Below, in pieces: positions 1 through 10,030 of a stretch of 41,028 nucleotides of DNA. The notes under the pieces were generated by a model. It was not told where the DNA came from. It ran no database searches and saw nothing but the letters and a program-made list of their open reading frames with translations. The position numbers were made by a program, and so were the translations under genes. Each line of letters opens with the position of its first letter. Within the stretch, counting starts at the first letter, position 1. The DNA is from Hyphomicrobiales bacterium (GTDB lineage Bacteria > Pseudomonadota > Alphaproteobacteria > Rhizobiales > Rhizobiaceae), in the NCBI GenBank assembly GCA_900472785.1, contig UCJH01000043.1:1-41028 (forward strand), given 5' to 3'.

Positions 1-37
1 GTGAGCGGTTTATAGTCCCCACGAACAAACGAAGTCA

Positions 38-70
38 ACAGCTTTTTTGAAAGAAATGACAGTTTTTTGA
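38..70. repeat. Tandem near-repeat ACAGYTTTTTTGA
   Basis: Two copies of ACAG(C/T)TTTTTTGA start at 38 and 59, about two helical turns apart. The second copy runs into TTGACA (67-72), a good -35 hexamer, but no convincing -10 lies 16-18 bases further on. It could be a tandem activator or repressor site, or the tail of an upstream gene's control region outside the window. The function is unknown. Confidence 0.35.
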
Positions 71-254
71 CAAAGGCCTGCGCCACAAGGCGTTGCACAG
101 GAAATACCATAGCGGACGAATGCCAGGCACGGTCGAAATCACATTTTCGCCCTCACTTTTTCACAATCCGCCTCTCTAAACAGATGCTTAACGACATGCA
201 TCGGAATCAGCACCTTGGAATCGACAGCATTCTCGCGCCGCCTTGAAAGAGCCG

Positions 255-310
255 TGTGCATCTTTCATGGGCCGCCGCCCTATTTGACTCCCGCGCATGA
301 AAGATGCACA
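255..310. repeat. 15-bp perfect inverted repeat in M23 leader
   Basis: TGTGCATCTTTCATG (255-269) is the exact reverse complement of CATGAAAGATGCACA (296-310), with a 26-base GC-rich loop between. It lies 69 bases upstream of the chosen M23 start. As RNA it would form a strong stem in the 5' leader; as DNA it could be a dimeric regulator's operator. There is no T-run after it, so it is not a normal terminator. Confidence 0.6.
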
Positions 311-378
311 TCTTCGCACAACGTATCTGGCATAAGAACAAGATATCAGATCGCAATCAGGGACCCGGCTCAACTGGC

Positions 379-2343
379 ATGATCACTGACAAGAACATGA
401 TCCGGTCGCTCGGAAACGAGCCGCCGATCCTTGCGGATGGCCGCAAGGCTCCTGATCGGCGCGAAATTTCGTTGCGCTGGCTTTCGGGCACGTTCCTGAC
501 CGGCATCACCTCCAGCCTTCTCATGGGTGTGGCACTGTTTGCCGCCCTCGACGGGCGCCAGCAACTCGCCATTCCGGCCGAAGCCTATGCCGCCGCCGAT
601 CCGGCACGCAACGGCCAGCCGGTGACCGCAGCCAAGCGCGGCGACCGTATCCTTGCGCCCAACGTCGTCGCCAAGCCCTCCGACCGCACGATCATGGAAG
701 TTTCGACCATGACACATGACGGCGAAAAGGAAGTTGTGCGGCGCCAGCCTTTCTCGCATGTGAAGATGGTGCTTGCCGCCAATCACCAGACCAGCGAAAC
801 CTATCCGAATTTCGATCCGCTGGCGATCTTTTCGACCGACGACACCGACGCGACGCCGCAGGTGAGCCGCACCGGCACGATTTACGGTTCGGATGTCGAG
901 TCCGAGGTCGGCCTGAAGACGGTGGACTTTCCGCTGAAGGGCTCGCCACTGAAATTCGACGCGGCCATGTCGCTTGACGAAGTCGAGGAGAATGTCCGCA
1001 CCAACGGCTCCGTGCTGACCGACGGCAATACCCAGCTGGCCTCGCTGTTTTACGTCGATCCCCGGCGCTTTGCCTCCGATGCCGGCGACCTCGACCTGAT
1101 CCAGGGCCTGTCGGCGCGGATCGTCGAGGAGAACATGACCGTCTCCGCCTATGAGAACATCACCGACCAGAGCACGGAATATGCCGACGACGTCATTCCC
1201 GTGCGGCGCCCGACGCCGATCGCCACCGTGCTGATCAATGCCGGCTATGCCAAGTCGCAGGCGCAGGATGTCAGCGGCTATCTGGAAAAGGCGCTGAATG
1301 CCGAGGACCTGCAGGAAGGCGACGTGCTGCGCATCGGCGTAATCCAAAAGGGCGAGGAAGCCAAAGTCGTGCGCGCCAGCGTCTATTCCAAAGGCGCGCA
1401 TGTGCTGACCATGGCGGTGGATGACAAGGCGCATTTTGTCCGCGGCAGCGAACCGCCGGTTCTGGCGGCGATCGCCACCGCCTTCGACGACAACGGCACG
1501 CCGGTCGTCTCGTCCGGCCGCGACCTGCCGCGCGTCTATGACGGCGTTTATCGCGCCGCCCTCTCCTATGGCATGACGCCGGACATGGTGGCGCAGATCA
1601 TCAAGCTGCTCGCCAGCAGCGTCGATTTCCAGGCGCAGCTGAAGCCGACGGACAGTCTCGAGGCCTTCTTCTCGGTGACCGATGAAAGCGGCAAGGCGAC
1701 GGAGGATTCCGAGCTGCTCTACGTCAACGCCAAGTTCGGCGACGCGCAGACACGCTTTTACCGTTTCCAGGATCCGGACGACAACGGCGTCGACTACTAC
1801 GACGAAAACGGCAAGAGCATCCGTCAGTTCCTGCTGCGCAATCCCGTGCCGAACGGGCGTTTCACCTCCGGCTTCGGCATGCGCCGCCATCCGATCCTCG
1901 GCTTCTCGCGCATGCACACCGGCGTCGACTGGGCAGCGCCGCGCGGCACGCCGATCATCGCCGCCGGCAACGGCGTGGTCGAGAAGGCCGGCTGGGATTC
2001 CGGTGGCTATGGCCGGCAGACGCTGATCCGTCATGCCAATGGTTATGTCTCATCCTACAATCACCAGAACGCCATCGCCAAGGGCGTCGTACCCGGCGCC
2101 AAGGTAGTGCAGGGTCAGGTGATCGGCTGGGTCGGCACCACCGGCCAGTCGACCGGGCCGCACCTGCATTACGAGCTGATCGTCAACGGCACCAAGGTGG
2201 ATGCCCTGAAGATTCGCCTGCCGGGCGGCAAGTCGCTCGACGGCAATGTGCTGGCGCAGTTCGAGAAGGAACGCGTGCGCATCGATGAACTGCTGGCCAA
2301 GGACAACGGCACGCCGAGCGAAGTCGCGGCGGCAACTCAGTAA
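379..2343 (+). CDS. M23 family peptidoglycan metallopeptidase, membrane anchored
   Basis: 654-residue protein with one N-terminal membrane segment (about residues 33-57), a long middle region, and a C-terminal LytM/M23 peptidase domain (about 494-605). The zinc-site pattern is intact: H513 and D517 in HTGVD, H562, and H595-L-H597 in HLHYE. M23 enzymes cut peptide cross-links of peptidoglycan in the periplasm, so a role in wall remodelling or division is expected; the exact bond is unknown. The start at 379 gives MITDKNMIRS. A start at 304 would lie inside the upstream inverted repeat and a start at 397 is possible; none has a strong Shine-Dalgarno sequence. The gene is monocistronic, followed by a good terminator, and convergent with clpB. 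The middle region around residues 300-460 is related by appearance to OapA/LysM-like peptidase linkers, but I do not assign it. Confidence 0.9.
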   Translation: MITDKNMIRSLGNEPPILADGRKAPDRREISLRWLSGTFLTGITSSLLMGVALFAALDGRQQLAIPAEAYAAADPARNGQPVTAAKRGDRILAPNVVAKPSDRTIMEVSTMTHDGEKEVVRRQPFSHVKMVLAANHQTSETYPNFDPLAIFSTDDTDATPQVSRTGTIYGSDVESEVGLKTVDFPLKGSPLKFDAAMSLDEVEENVRTNGSVLTDGNTQLASLFYVDPRRFASDAGDLDLIQGLSARIVEENMTVSAYENITDQSTEYADDVIPVRRPTPIATVLINAGYAKSQAQDVSGYLEKALNAEDLQEGDVLRIGVIQKGEEAKVVRASVYSKGAHVLTMAVDDKAHFVRGSEPPVLAAIATAFDDNGTPVVSSGRDLPRVYDGVYRAALSYGMTPDMVAQIIKLLASSVDFQAQLKPTDSLEAFFSVTDESGKATEDSELLYVNAKFGDAQTRFYRFQDPDDNGVDYYDENGKSIRQFLLRNPVPNGRFTSGFGMRRHPILGFSRMHTGVDWAAPRGTPIIAAGNGVVEKAGWDSGGYGRQTLIRHANGYVSSYNHQNAIAKGVVPGAKVVQGQVIGWVGTTGQSTGPHLHYELIVNGTKVDALKIRLPGGKSLDGNVLAQFEKERVRIDELLAKDNGTPSEVAAATQ

Positions 2344-2372
2344 ACTATCTATCTCCGCACGCGGAATGCAGA

Positions 2373-2396
2373 AAGGCCGCCCCAAAAGGCGGCCTT
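2373..2396. terminator. Rho-independent terminator between M23 gene and clpB
   Basis: A perfect 9-bp stem, AAGGCCGCC (2373-2381) with GGCGGCCTT (2388-2396), has a 6-base loop and starts 30 bases after the M23 stop. A T-rich stretch follows a few bases later on the plus strand. It sits between convergent genes and may serve both, though the minus-strand side has no clean T-run. Confidence 0.75.
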
Positions 2397-2421
2397 CGAC
2401 GTTTCTTGTCGTTACAACGGA

Positions 2422-5028
<2,607 letters not shown>

Positions 5029-5156
5029 AGGTCTACCTCCATTGATCGCACGGCCCGCTTTCGGCACCGTCCGATGGTTCAGGATCAGGCTCCCTCAAAG
5101 GCAAGCCTGTCAGTTCTGCCGGTTTCCGCCTTGCGCGGAATCAACCGACGGGACGA

Positions 5157-5185
5157 ATATGGGGGAGGAATTCTGCAAATTAAAG
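5157..5185 (-). promoter_or_regulatory. Putative RpoH (sigma-32) promoter of clpB
   Basis: Read on the minus strand, CTTTAA (5185-5180) is followed by a 15-base spacer and CCCCATAT (5164-5157). This matches the sigma-32 pattern CTTGAA-N13-15-CCCCATNT at all but one -35 position. It lies about 129 bases before the clpB ATG and overlaps the stop codon of the upstream MATE gene, so clpB can be switched on independently of that gene. Confidence 0.6.
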
Positions 5186-6580
5186 GGGCCTGTCCGGCTG
5201 TCTTTCCAAGGGGCAGTCTGTGTCTTTCCAAAGCTGTGTCCCCGACCTCCACAGCACGAGACATGCAACGCCGAAAAGCAGAATTTCCGCGATCGGCGTG
5301 GCAAACCATAGGCCGTGTTCACCGAACAAGGCCGCAAGCAAAACAATCAGCGGTACGGTGAAGAGATACGGCTTCGCCAGCCCGAGAACGGCGGCTCGGC
5401 CGGCATCGCCAATCGCCTGGAAATAACCGCCGATCATCATCAGCGGCCCCGAAGCAAAATACATTGCCATCATGACAGGCATGATCCGTGCGACATCACC
5501 GGCAACGGCATCATCGTTGACGAAGAGAAAACCAAGTGGCCGCGCAAAGGCGATCAGAAGGGTTTCCATGGTGAGGCAGTAGAGAAACGCCACGACGACG
5601 GCCAGCCGCAGGCTCTGACGGGACCGGCGTTGGAGCCCGGCTCCAACGCTGTTTCCAGCGATGGCCTGCATGGCCTGGCTCATGCCGAGAAGCGGCAGGA
5701 AAGCGAAGGTCATGATGCGGGAAATGATGCCGTAGGCCGAGACGACACCATCGTATCGCGCACCGGCCACGACCTGCAACGACGCGATGACCGTCGCCGA
5801 GACGAGAGCGATGCCGATGAAACCGAGACTTTGCGGCGCGCCGAGAACAAGGATGCTCACCCAGTTTTTCAGCAGTCCGCGGCAGTGCGCCCGCGAAAAG
5901 CGCAACGGCGTATGCCCGAACTGTCGGAAGGACAAGAGCAGGATGAGGGCCAATGTCTGGGCAAGTATCGTTCCCGAGGCGGAACCCGCAACACCTAGCT
6001 CCAGGCCGACGATGAGGAGATAGTTGAACGCGATGTTGGCGAGCGATACTGCAAGACTAAGCACCGCCATCAGTCCGGTTCTGCCTTCGCAGCGCAAAGC
6101 GTCGGCATTGATGGCAAGGAGGAACTGGACCGGGCAGGAAAACACGATGATGGCGATGTAGACATAGGCCATTCCGGCCAGTGCGCGCTCGCCGTTGGCG
6201 ACGGCCAGCACCAACCTTTCGCCGAAGCGGGCAAACAGGACAATGGTGCCAAAACCGATCGCCAGCGCCAGAATATGCGCAGCCGAAAATGCCTGCCGTG
6301 CTTCGACGAAGCGTCCGGCGCCCAGATGACGGGCCAAGATGCTGGCCATGCCGCTGGCAACGAGCGTCGAGAGCGAAACCAGCAGCATGAAGACAGGAAA
6401 GACGATCGTTACTGCGCCGACGGCGTCGGGTCCCACATACATCCCGAGAAACACGGCATCGGCGACGGTCAAAAGACCGTTCATGCTCATCACGAAAATG
6501 ATGGGAAGTGCCGTCCTGGTGAAAATGGCCCCGATCGGGGCCGTCAAATAAGCATTCCGGCTTGACGTGTCTGCCGACAT
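5180..6580 (-). CDS. MATE family multidrug or metabolite exporter
   Basis: 466-residue protein with about 12 hydrophobic segments in two halves, the layout of MATE (MatE) antiporters in the inner membrane. These use Na+ or H+ gradients to expel drugs or metabolites. MATE-like features include the early MNGLLTVADAVFLGMYVGP segment, with its polar/acidic position in the first helices, and the repeated G-x-x-Q-A patterns (MSQAMQAIAGN) in the second half. The ATG at 6580 is preceded by GAGGAG; an upstream extension to 6793 lacks this and codes unlikely sequence. It reads toward clpB with a 151-base gap that contains the clpB promoter. The substrate cannot be inferred. Confidence 0.9.
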   Translation of the reverse strand: MSADTSSRNAYLTAPIGAIFTRTALPIIFVMSMNGLLTVADAVFLGMYVGPDAVGAVTIVFPVFMLLVSLSTLVASGMASILARHLGAGRFVEARQAFSAAHILALAIGFGTIVLFARFGERLVLAVANGERALAGMAYVYIAIIVFSCPVQFLLAINADALRCEGRTGLMAVLSLAVSLANIAFNYLLIVGLELGVAGSASGTILAQTLALILLLSFRQFGHTPLRFSRAHCRGLLKNWVSILVLGAPQSLGFIGIALVSATVIASLQVVAGARYDGVVSAYGIISRIMTFAFLPLLGMSQAMQAIAGNSVGAGLQRRSRQSLRLAVVVAFLYCLTMETLLIAFARPLGFLFVNDDAVAGDVARIMPVMMAMYFASGPLMMIGGYFQAIGDAGRAAVLGLAKPYLFTVPLIVLLAALFGEHGLWFATPIAEILLFGVACLVLWRSGTQLWKDTDCPLERQPDRPL

Positions 6581-6820
6581 CCCGCTCTCCTCAATTCTGC
6601 ATTTCAAATCGAAGGAGGGGGCTCGCATTGCCGACCGCATGAAATGCATCAAGGGTGAGGTGTCGTCAAACCAGAATTTCACCGGGACTGAACGTCTGCG
6701 AGCGGCAGGCTTCTGAAAACCACGACAACACCTATAGGCGCTGCGCGAAGCGGTCAAGACGTCGGTAACAGGTCGCATCTCGCGGACGGACAATCCGGAT
6801 GATCAATGATCGGACACATG

Positions 6821-6848
6821 AAAAAACCCGGCCTCATCGGACCGGGTT
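6821..6848 (-). terminator. Rho-independent terminator after the DUF4167 gene
   Basis: Read on the minus strand, AACCCGG (6848-6842) and CCGGGTT (6831-6825) form a 7-bp stem with a 10-base loop, and a run of T follows directly. It lies 50 bases beyond the DUF4167 stop and would separate that gene from the MATE exporter. Confidence 0.75.
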
Positions 6849-6897
6849 CTTCCGCAATCGGATCTTTTTTGAAGGCTGCGATGGCACCCGGCAAAAC

Positions 6898-7665
6898 TTA
6901 TTCGCCGGCTGCCTCGACCAGCGCCGGCGCGTCCCCTGCCGGGGCTTCGCCTTCGCCGCCTTCAGCCGACGCATCGCCGCGGCGCGGCTGGCGTCGGGGA
7001 CGGGCGGGACCACGGCGGCGCGGGGTGCGGCCGGCGCCCGAGGGCGCTTCTTCTTCGAGCGAAACCTCGGCAGGCGTGCCTTCGATGACCGGTTGCGGGC
7101 CGGACCCGTCGATCACGGGCTGCGGCTGAGGCTCCGGCTGTGGTTGAACCTGCTGCGGACGCGGCTGGTGCGACCGGGGCTGCGGCTGCTGTCGCTGCTG
7201 CGGCTGCTGAACGACCGGCGCATCGTCGTTGTAGTTCTGGTCGCCGTCGTCCTGGTCGCGTTCGTTGCCGTCGCGATCGGAATTCTCGTTTCCGTCATTG
7301 CCGTCGCGATCGTTGAACTCGTTGCGGTCGTCCCGCTGGAACCGTTCCTGCATCTGCGCCTGGGCGGCGGCAATGATGCGGTTGTAGTGTTCGGCGTGCT
7401 GCAGATAGTTTTCCGCCACCACCCGGTCGCCGGAGCTCTGCGCATCACGGGCAAGGTTCGAATATTTCTCGGCGATGTGCTGCGCCGTGCCACGGATCTT
7501 CACGTCCGGACCGGAACTGTCATAGGTCCGGGTCAGCGGATTGGCGCCCTTCCGGTTATGATTGTTGTTGTTATTGTTGTTGTTGCTGCTGCCATTATTG
7601 TTGTTATTGCTGCTGCTATTGTTGTTACGCCCACGGCCGCGCTTGTTTTGCTGTCCTGGCCTCAT
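6898..7665 (-). CDS. DUF4167 domain-containing protein
   Basis: 255-residue protein. Residues 1-38 are basic and then almost pure Asn/Ser (a trinucleotide repeat in DNA). Residues 40-115 hold the conserved DUF4167 core (PLTRTYDSSGPDVKIRGTA...AEKYSNLARDA...AENYLQHAEHYNRI), which looks helical. The rest is disordered: an Asp/Asn/Arg-rich stretch, a Gln/Pro-rich stretch and an Arg/Pro/Ala tail. DUF4167 is a conserved alphaproteobacterial family without a settled function; the basic, disordered ends suggest nucleic-acid or ribosome association, which is inference only. It lies downstream of prmC in the same direction but after a 341-base gap, so it probably has its own promoter, with a CtrA-type box at 7788-7803. 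The Shine-Dalgarno sequence is weak. Confidence 0.88.
   Translation of the reverse strand: MRPGQQNKRGRGRNNNSSSNNNNNGSSNNNNNNNNHNRKGANPLTRTYDSSGPDVKIRGTAQHIAEKYSNLARDAQSSGDRVVAENYLQHAEHYNRIIAAAQAQMQERFQRDDRNEFNDRDGNDGNENSDRDGNERDQDDGDQNYNDDAPVVQQPQQRQQPQPRSHQPRPQQVQPQPEPQPQPVIDGSGPQPVIEGTPAEVSLEEEAPSGAGRTPRRRGPARPRRQPRRGDASAEGGEGEAPAGDAPALVEAAGE
7560..7626 (-). repeat. AAC-type trinucleotide tract coding for poly-Asn
   Basis: On the minus strand this stretch is nearly all AAC/AAT codons, broken by AGC (Ser) and one GGC. It codes for the Asn/Ser-rich N-terminal segment of the DUF4167 protein. Composition differs sharply from the GC-rich surroundings, and such tracts can change length by slippage. 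Confidence 0.8.
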
Positions 7666-8006
7666 CGTTCACTCACCCGAATTCTCTTGATATTGATGAT
7701 CATGTGGCTTCGTGGCTTGATCGGGCAATCCGGATCAGGCAGACACGCGCCGCGAATTGACCGCCTCATTGGCAGTCCCGTCGCTGGTTAACGTCAAATT
7801 AACAGGTACCCGCACCAGGCACTGTCCAACCTCAGCAACTCTTTTGTGAGAGTAGTCCCCGTAGCCAGGTCAGACCGGAACGAATCTTTGGTCTATGACC
7901 TTCTGCCCAGCGCGTGCGGCCAACCTAGCCCGCTTCCCGTGGAATTCCAAGCATTTTCTTTGCCCCTGCAAAAGAAGCTGCGCGCCCGCAGCATTTTTCC
8001 GATCCT
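7666..8006. other. 341-base intergenic region between prmC and the DUF4167 gene
   Basis: No credible gene was found. The stretch contains a perfect CtrA-type site (7788-7803) and an imperfect hairpin at 7868-7900 (GGTC with GACC outside, AGACC with GGTCT inside, 2-base bulge). It probably holds the DUF4167 promoter. A small RNA cannot be excluded, but no terminator supports one. Confidence 0.5.
7788..7803 (+). promoter_or_regulatory. CtrA-type binding site TTAA-N7-TTAAC
   Basis: TTAA (7788-7791), seven bases, then TTAAC (7799-7803) matches the full CtrA consensus of alphaproteobacteria. It lies 123 bases upstream of the DUF4167 start and 204 bases past the prmC stop. This placement suggests cell-cycle control of the DUF4167 gene by the master regulator CtrA. 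Confidence 0.6.
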
Positions 8007-8870
8007 TCAATCCCCCCGGCGAAAAATCAGAACGCGGTCATTGCCGCCCAGATCCCTGGCCTCGTCGACGAGTGTGAAACCCTGGCTTTTAAAGAGCGCC
8101 GTCACGGCCGTCCGCTGATCGAAACCGATCTCGACACCGACGATACCGCCTGCATTGAGACGCGGGCCGGCGCCGGCCGCGATGGCGCGGTAGGCATCCA
8201 GGCCGTCGGCCCCGCCATCGAGCGCCGCTGCCGGATCATGGTTGAGCACCTCCGGCTCCAGCGTCGCCATCACCGCCGAGCGGATATAGGGCGGATTGGA
8301 AACAATGATGTCAAAACCGTCCGAAACGGCGGAAAACCAGTCGCTTGCGAGTGCCTCGAAACGATCGGAAAGACCGTTGCGCGCAGCATTTGCCGACGCC
8401 GTCGACAGCGCATCCGGGGAAATATCCGCGCCGATCCCTCTCGCCTGTGGCACAGTTTGCAACAGCGCCAGGCAGATCGCACCGGTGCCCGTTCCCAGAT
8501 CGAGAATACGGCAGGCGGCATTATCGGCGACGATGCGCTCGGCAAACGGAATCAGCCGTTCGACGAGGATCTCGGTATCGGGCCGTGGCTCCAGCGTTTC
8601 CGAGGACAGGCCAAGCGTCAGGCCAAAGAATTCGCGAGCGCCGAGAATCCGGTGAACCGGCTCCCGCTGGGCGCGGCGCTTTATCGCAGCCCGGATTTTT
8701 GCGGTCTCCTCGGCGGAAAGCCTTTCGCCGCCCCGCAGCATGAAGGCGGTCAGCGACAGGTCGAGCAGTCCCGAGATCAACAGCCGCGCATCCAGCACCG
8801 CCCCCTCAATGCCCGCCGCCTGCAGGGATTGACGGGCCTCGGCAAACAGGCTGTCGATGGTCTCCGCCAT
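8007..8870 (-). CDS. prmC: Release factor glutamine N5-methyltransferase PrmC
   Basis: 287-residue cytoplasmic enzyme that transfers a methyl group from S-adenosylmethionine to the Gln of the GGQ motif in release factors. Visible: an N-terminal helical domain, the PRPDTE element (95-100), SAM motif I DLGTGTG (124-130), and the catalytic NPPY (192-195) typical of amide N-methyltransferases. It starts 5 bases after the prfA stop, so enzyme and substrate are made from one transcript. A possible Shine-Dalgarno AGGG lies within the end of prfA. Length and motif order are normal for the family. Confidence 0.96.
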   Translation of the reverse strand: MAETIDSLFAEARQSLQAAGIEGAVLDARLLISGLLDLSLTAFMLRGGERLSAEETAKIRAAIKRRAQREPVHRILGAREFFGLTLGLSSETLEPRPDTEILVERLIPFAERIVADNAACRILDLGTGTGAICLALLQTVPQARGIGADISPDALSTASANAARNGLSDRFEALASDWFSAVSDGFDIIVSNPPYIRSAVMATLEPEVLNHDPAAALDGGADGLDAYRAIAAGAGPRLNAGGIVGVEIGFDQRTAVTALFKSQGFTLVDEARDLGGNDRVLIFRRGD

Positions 8871-8875
8871 CCGGA

Positions 8876-9958
8876 TCAGCCCTGCTGTTCGCCAAGCAGC
8901 GCCAGCTGTCCGGCCTGGTAGTCGGAAAGCAGCGCATCGACGACCTCATCTATCTCGCCCATCATCATCCGGTCGATCTTGTAGAGCGTCAGGTTGATGC
9001 GATGGTCGGTGACGCGTCCCTGCGGAAAATTATAGGTGCGGATACGCTCCGACCGGTCGCCGGAGCCGACCTGGCTCTTGCGCGAGGCCGAGCGCTCGCT
9101 GTCGGCTTTCTGGCGCTCCATGTCGTAGAGCCGCGAGCGCAGCACCTGCATCGCCTTGGCGCGGTTCTGGTGCTGCGATTTTTCCGATGAGGTCACGACG
9201 ATGCCGGACGGCATATGGGTGATGCGCACGGCCGAGTCCGTCGTGTTGACGTGCTGGCCGCCCGCACCGGACGAGCGCATGGTGTCGATGCGGATATCCT
9301 CGTTGCGGATTTCAATATCGATGTCCTCGGCCTCAGGCAGAACGGCGACCGTCGCGGCGGAGGTGTGGATGCGTCCCTGCGTTTCCGTATCGGGCACGCG
9401 CTGCACCCGGTGCACGCCGGATTCGAACTTCAGCTTGGAAAACACCCCGCGGCCGGTGACTGTCGCGATGATTTCCTTGTAGCCGCCGGCGTCACCCTCG
9501 CTGGCCGACAGCACCTCGACCTTCCATCCCTTGTCGGCGGCATAGCGCTCGTACATCCGGAAAAGATCGCCGGCGAAAAGCGCTGCCTCCGAGCCGCCGG
9601 TGCCCGCCCGGATTTCCAGGATGGCGCTCTTCTCATCGGCGGCATCCTTCGGCAGGAGCAGGATCTGCATGTCGTTTTCGAGCCGCTCGATCCGGGCCTC
9701 GATTTCGGGTTTTTCCATCTCGGCAAGATCGCGCATCTCGCGGTCCGTCGTCCGGTCGGACAACAGCGCGTCGATATCGGCAAGCTCCGCCACGGCCTTT
9801 TCATAATCGCGGATCTTCGCGACAACCGGCTGCAATTCGGAATATTCCGAAGCCAGCTTCACATAGACATCGGCCGCCGGCCCTGCGGACATGCGCGCCT
9901 CCACCTCGGCGAAGCGACGCTCCAGCTCGCGCATTTTCTGTACGGGTAGTGTTGGCAA
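8876..9958 (-). CDS. prfA: Peptide chain release factor 1
   Basis: 360-residue class I release factor that recognises UAA and UAG stop codons and triggers peptide release on the ribosome. The GGQ motif is at about 233-235. The stop-recognition tripeptide reads PDT (about 189-191) in [13 protein letters not shown], the PxT form of RF1 rather than SPF of RF2. I place the start at a TTG (9958), preceded by GGAG six bases away, giving [13 protein letters not shown], which matches the usual length and N-terminus. The first in-frame ATG (9934) would remove eight conserved residues. It is followed at once by prmC, which modifies the GGQ glutamine. Confidence 0.96.
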   Translation of the reverse strand: MPTLPVQKMRELERRFAEVEARMSAGPAADVYVKLASEYSELQPVVAKIRDYEKAVAELADIDALLSDRTTDREMRDLAEMEKPEIEARIERLENDMQILLLPKDAADEKSAILEIRAGTGGSEAALFAGDLFRMYERYAADKGWKVEVLSASEGDAGGYKEIIATVTGRGVFSKLKFESGVHRVQRVPDTETQGRIHTSAATVAVLPEAEDIDIEIRNEDIRIDTMRSSGAGGQHVNTTDSAVRITHMPSGIVVTSSEKSQHQNRAKAMQVLRSRLYDMERQKADSERSASRKSQVGSGDRSERIRTYNFPQGRVTDHRINLTLYKIDRMMMGEIDEVVDALLSDYQAGQLALLGEQQG

Positions 9959-10030
9959 CGGAAACTCCAAAATCGCGTTTCGACTTCGCCCCGAACAGGT
10001 CAGGCGAAGCGCGCGTCTTCAATTTAATCG

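Larger units (their letters stand above)
1..378. other. Gene-free leader region before the M23 peptidase
   Basis: About 380 bases hold no credible gene. Short reading frames on either strand have no Shine-Dalgarno sequence and no recognisable protein. The region contains the tandem T-rich near-repeat at 38-70, a one-mismatch CtrA-like site TAAA-N7-TTAAC at 177-192, and a 15-bp inverted repeat (255-269 with 296-310) just ahead of the M23 gene. No clear sigma-70 promoter could be assigned. Confidence 0.5.

Noticed and set aside
370..2034. A 554-codon minus-strand frame opposite the M23 gene
   Set aside because: Antisense to a clear metallopeptidase with an intact zinc site; low-complexity His/Arg/Gly-rich product.
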